A DNA stretch of 64,000 nt from Streptomyces sp. NBC_01351. GTDB lineage: Bacteria > Actinomycetota > Actinomycetes > Streptomycetales > Streptomycetaceae. The DNA is taken from positions 7,197,501 to 7,261,500 of the forward strand of contig NZ_CP108356.1 in NCBI RefSeq assembly GCF_036237315.1. Reading direction: 5' to 3'. Positions 61,799 through 64,000 of this stretch are shown piece by piece. The notes beneath the pieces are model-generated. The model was not told the DNA's origin. It did not search any database and was given only the letters and a program-made list of their open reading frames with translations. A program made the translations under genes and the position numbers. The stretch's first letter is position 1; each line of letters begins with the position of its first letter.

Positions 61799-63469
61799 CT
61801 AGACGTGCCGTACCGAGCCCGCCACCGGGGAGCCCGCCCGGAGTTCCAGGCCGGGGCCGGTGAAGGCGGAGCGGAAGCGGCGGTCGTGGGAGACGGCGAC
61901 GACCGCGCCGCGGAAGGCGGCCAGGGCGTCCTCCAACTCCTCGACCAGCGCGGGGGACACGTGGTTGGTCGGCTCGTCCAGTACGAGCAGCCCGGCGGGG
62001 CGCGTCACGAGCCGGGCCAGTTCCAGCCGGCGGCGCTGGCCGACCGAGAGCGCGGCCACGGGCACGCGCAGGTCCTCCGCGCGGAACAGGCCGAGGCCGA
62101 GGAGCTGCTCGGCGTACTCCTCCGGGTCGCCGGGGCGTCCGGCCGCGAAGCCGTGCAGCAGCGGGTGCCGGCCCGGGTCGAACGCGACCTCCTGCGGGAG
62201 GTAGCCGACCGATGTCCCGCACCGCACCGTGCCCTGGTCCGGCGCGAGGTCTCCGGCGAGCACCCGCAGCAGCGTGGACTTGCCGGCTCCGTTCGGGCCC
62301 GAGACCAGCAGCCGGGCCCCCGGGCCGATCGCCAACTCCGGTACGTCCAGCCGCCCGTCGACCCGGACCGCGGCCAGTTCCGCCACGTACGGGGTGTCCT
62401 CCGGCGGGGCGCCGCCGTCCTCGTCGATCCGGGCGGCGAACCGAAGCGGCTCGGGAGGCGCCTCGACGGGCTCCCGCAGCAGCCGGTCCAGATGCCGTCG
62501 CGCCGCCCTGACCTGCCCCGACAGCTTGGCCTCGTGCGAGCGCCGGTGCTTGCCGAAGCCCTCCCCGGGGTCCTTGCCGCTGGTGGCCAGCCGCTGCCCC
62601 GCGGCGTCGACGAGGCGCTGCGTACGGGCGAGTTCGCCGAGGTATTCCTGGTGGCGCTGCTCGCGCCCCCGGCGGGCCGCCGCCCGGGCGGCACGGTAGC
62701 CCGCCCAGCCGTCCCCGTACCGCGTGACGGTCCGCAGATCGCGGTCGACCTCCAGCACGGTCGTCGCCACGGCCTCCACGAACGCGCGGTCGTGCGTGAT
62801 GACCATCAGCGTCCCCCGGTGGGCGCGGAGCCGCTCCGCCAGCCACGCCACGGCCGGTTCGTCGAGGTGGTTGGTCGGCTCGTCCAACAGCAGCAGTTCC
62901 GGTGACGCGCCGAGTACGCAGGCGAGGGCCAGCCGGGACTGTTCACCGCCGGACAGCGAGCCGAGGGTCCGCTCGCGTCCGACGTGCCCGATCCCGAGCC
63001 CGTGCAGGGCGGCGTCGGTGCGGGCGTCGGCCGCGTAGCCGTCGCGGGCCTCGTACGCGGTGAGCAGGTCACCGTACGCGTCGAGCTCGGCGGGCCCGGC
63101 GTCGGCGAGCGCCGCCTCGGCGGCCCGGATGCCCGCCTCCAGCGTCCGCAGCTCGTGCAGGGCGGAGTCCACGGCGTCCCGCACGGTGCGGTCCGGCCCG
63201 AGACCGAGGGTCTGCGCGAGGTGACCGACGCCGCCGGGGAAGCTTCGGGTGATCCGGCCGTGGTCGGGTGCCTCGACCCCGGCGATCAGTCGCATGAGGG
63301 TCGACTTGCCGGAGCCGTTCTCGCCGATGACGGCGGCCTTCTCGCCGGGGCGCAGGGTGAAGGAGACCTGGTCGAGCACGACGCGGTCGCCGTAGGCCTT
63401 GGAGACGTCGGTGAGAGCGAGCTGCGCGGCCGGTGCGGTTGAGGCGGCGGTGGTGGTGGCGGGGCGCAT
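61799..63469 (-). CDS. ABC-F type ribosome-protection/antibiotic-resistance ATPase
   Basis: 556 residues from ATG 63469 (AGAGGA 6 bases upstream). Two ATPase domains with no membrane part: Walker A GENGSGKST and GPNGAGKST, signatures LSGGEQSR and LSVGQRRR, Walker B LLLLDEPTNHLD and LLVLDEPTNHV. They are joined by an Arg-rich helical linker (about 245-330). Actinomycete members of this class (TlrC, OleB) protect the ribosome from macrolides, lincosamides or related drugs. Expression seems controlled by a short upstream leader peptide whose end can pair with this gene's ribosome binding site. Confidence 0.93.
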   Translation of the reverse strand: MRPATTTAASTAPAAQLALTDVSKAYGDRVVLDQVSFTLRPGEKAAVIGENGSGKSTLMRLIAGVEAPDHGRITRSFPGGVGHLAQTLGLGPDRTVRDAVDSALHELRTLEAGIRAAEAALADAGPAELDAYGDLLTAYEARDGYAADARTDAALHGLGIGHVGRERTLGSLSGGEQSRLALACVLGASPELLLLDEPTNHLDEPAVAWLAERLRAHRGTLMVITHDRAFVEAVATTVLEVDRDLRTVTRYGDGWAGYRAARAAARRGREQRHQEYLGELARTQRLVDAAGQRLATSGKDPGEGFGKHRRSHEAKLSGQVRAARRHLDRLLREPVEAPPEPLRFAARIDEDGGAPPEDTPYVAELAAVRVDGRLDVPELAIGPGARLLVSGPNGAGKSTLLRVLAGDLAPDQGTVRCGTSVGYLPQEVAFDPGRHPLLHGFAAGRPGDPEEYAEQLLGLGLFRAEDLRVPVAALSVGQRRRLELARLVTRPAGLLVLDEPTNHVSPALVEELEDALAAFRGAVVAVSHDRRFRSAFTGPGLELRAGSPVAGSVRHV

Positions 63470-63475
63470 GGGGAG

Positions 63476-63568
63476 TCCTCTGGGAGCGCGGTACCTGCTT
63501 TCCGGCGGAGGGCTGCGCGAACCGGCTACGCGGTGGCCGGGTCCGGATCGCGCAGCAGGGTCAGAGGA
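63476..63568 (-). promoter_or_regulatory. Leader/attenuator region of the ABC-F gene
   Basis: In the transcript the end of the leader peptide (TCCTCTG, 63568-63562) is complementary to the ABC-F ribosome-binding segment (CAGAGGA, 63482-63476). A further hairpin pairs 63548-63556 with 63512-63520 (9 bases, perfect), with an inner CCGGC/GCCGG stem. TACCTG in the leader can also pair with CAGGTA at 63497-63492. Mutually exclusive pairings are the hallmark of drug-inducible attenuation. Confidence 0.6.
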
Positions 63569-63587
63569 ACAGGTAGTGCACGCACAT
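63561..63587 (-). CDS. Eight-codon leader peptide MCVHYLFL upstream of the ABC-F gene
   Basis: ATG TGC GTG CAC TAC CTG TTC CTC TGA, 91 bases upstream of the ABC-F stop-free region and ending 91 bases before the ABC-F ATG. A -10-like TATGCT (63599-63594) ends 6 bases before the ATG, so the leader may be translated from a leaderless transcript. Short hydrophobic leaders of this type let drug-stalled ribosomes open the downstream gene. Confidence 0.6.
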   Translation of the reverse strand: MCVHYLFL

Positions 63588-63879
63588 GGGACCAGCATAC
63601 TGCGGCCCGAACCGTCTCGTCTTGTCGATTCGGCCGCCTCCGCGGCCCCGGATCGCTATCCGAACGCACGGTTCCGCAGAGTTCCGAGAACGTGTGTGTT
63701 TCGCAAGGGAGTTCGCCTGAACCTGTGTGCGAGATGGGGGCGGTGTGGAGAGCCTTTTAAGAAACCTTGTTGAACAAGTCCTTACCCCCGGTTCGCCCTT
63801 GATTTGCTCCTGTCAATCGGAACAGGGTTCCTCAGAACGTTTGACGCCCCACACGTCACAACGAGGAGAACCTCCTACA
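63588..63879. other. Divergent intergenic region between ABC-F leader and the secreted-protein gene
   Basis: No gene is seen. It should contain the leftward ABC-F promoter (TATGCT at 63594-63599) and the rightward promoter of the gene at 63880. The right half is notably AT-richer (around 63755-63840) than the rest of the window. I looked for a c-di-AMP (ydaO) riboswitch pattern, as found before some rpf genes, and did not see one. Confidence 0.5.
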
Positions 63880-64000
63880 TGGCAACTCACAAGCGATCCA
63901 ACGGCCTTCGCAACGCGGCCATAGTCACGGGCGCCGCAACAGCGGCCGCCGCGGCCTTCTTCGCGAGCCCCCTCGCCGGGGCGGCCACACCGGCCGAAGG
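63880..64000 (+). CDS. N-terminus of a secreted protein, truncated by window end
   Basis: 40 codons are visible. ATG 63880 is preceded by acgaggagaacc. The sequence begins MATHKRSNGLRNAAIVTG and continues into an Ala-rich hydrophobic core ending LAGAATPAE, a Sec signal peptide with likely cleavage after AGA-A. The mature protein lies outside the window, so its function cannot be told. Confidence 0.75.

Noticed and set aside
63720..63879. Possible c-di-AMP riboswitch before the secreted-protein gene
   Set aside because: The conserved ydaO core elements are not visible; only an AT-richer promoter-like stretch is seen.
1..64000. Insertion sequences, tRNA genes or attachment sites
   Set aside because: No transposase gene, tRNA-like cloverleaf or paired att repeats were recognised on reading both strands; a tRNAscan/ISfinder run would settle it.

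Overview
This is a high-GC actinomycete window, almost certainly Streptomyces. The supporting signs are very high GC at third codon positions, GTG and TTG starts, Gly/Ala-rich secreted proteins, a SpoIIE-type PP2C phosphatase, PknB-like kinases, DUF5990, DUF1269, DUF7144 and GPP34 proteins, and a complete coelichelin-type siderophore locus with DmdR/IdeR iron boxes. I found no tRNA, rRNA, insertion sequence or CRISPR array.

Layout. 1-2.2 kb: the 5' part of a secreted discoidin-repeat protein, a TetR regulator and a small membrane protein (all minus). 2.4-4.3 kb: three consecutive secreted Gly-rich proteins, one with a transposase-like helix-turn-helix C-terminus and one with repeated Cys-x3-Cys motifs, closed by a strong hairpin. 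4.4-8 kb: a soluble Ser/Thr kinase, a 76-residue LuxR-type DNA-binding protein and a PAS-GAF-PP2C-HATPase phosphatase. 8.1-15.7 kb: a compact minus-strand operon of an MMPL exporter, a KS-AT-ACP polyketide synthase fused to an alpha-oxoamine synthase, and a phosphopantetheinyl transferase. This is a small, self-contained biosynthetic locus. 15.9-25.5 kb: recQ, DUF5990, an internally deleted PHP metallohydrolase, a dienelactone hydrolase, a metallo-beta-lactamase-fold enzyme with a divergent MmyB-type regulator, a GNAT, and an E1-like/nitroreductase fusion (Rv1355c-like). 25.5-32.4 kb: small lipoprotein, membrane and stress-type genes, a SulP/STAS remnant, VOC and quinone-oxidoreductase-like enzymes, and an HTH protein.

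32.4-55.3 kb holds the coelichelin locus in the order cchA(-) cchBCDEFGHI(+) cchJ(-) cchK(+). CchA and CchB make N5-formyl-N5-hydroxyornithine. CchH (A-T-E-C-A-T-E-C-A-T) assembles the peptide with help from the MbtH protein CchK. CchJ is the esterase. CchG and CchI form a heterodimeric exporter, and CchF with CchCDE takes the ferric complex back up. The three adenylation-domain codes read from the sequence equal those I remember for coelichelin (formyl-hydroxy-Orn, Thr, hydroxy-Orn). Four iron boxes lie in the three regulatory gaps.

55.3-64 kb: a YtcJ-like amidohydrolase; an unusual FHA-domain/flavin monooxygenase fusion divergently paired with a membrane Ser/Thr kinase, with mirrored 9-bp elements between them; an ABM-fold monooxygenase; a GNAT; an ABC-F ribosome-protection ATPase preceded by an 8-codon leader peptide whose end is complementary to the ABC-F ribosome binding site; and the start of a secreted protein. 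The most novel candidates are the PKS-AONS operon, the kinase/FHA-flavoprotein pair, the Gly-rich triad and the ABC-F leader.
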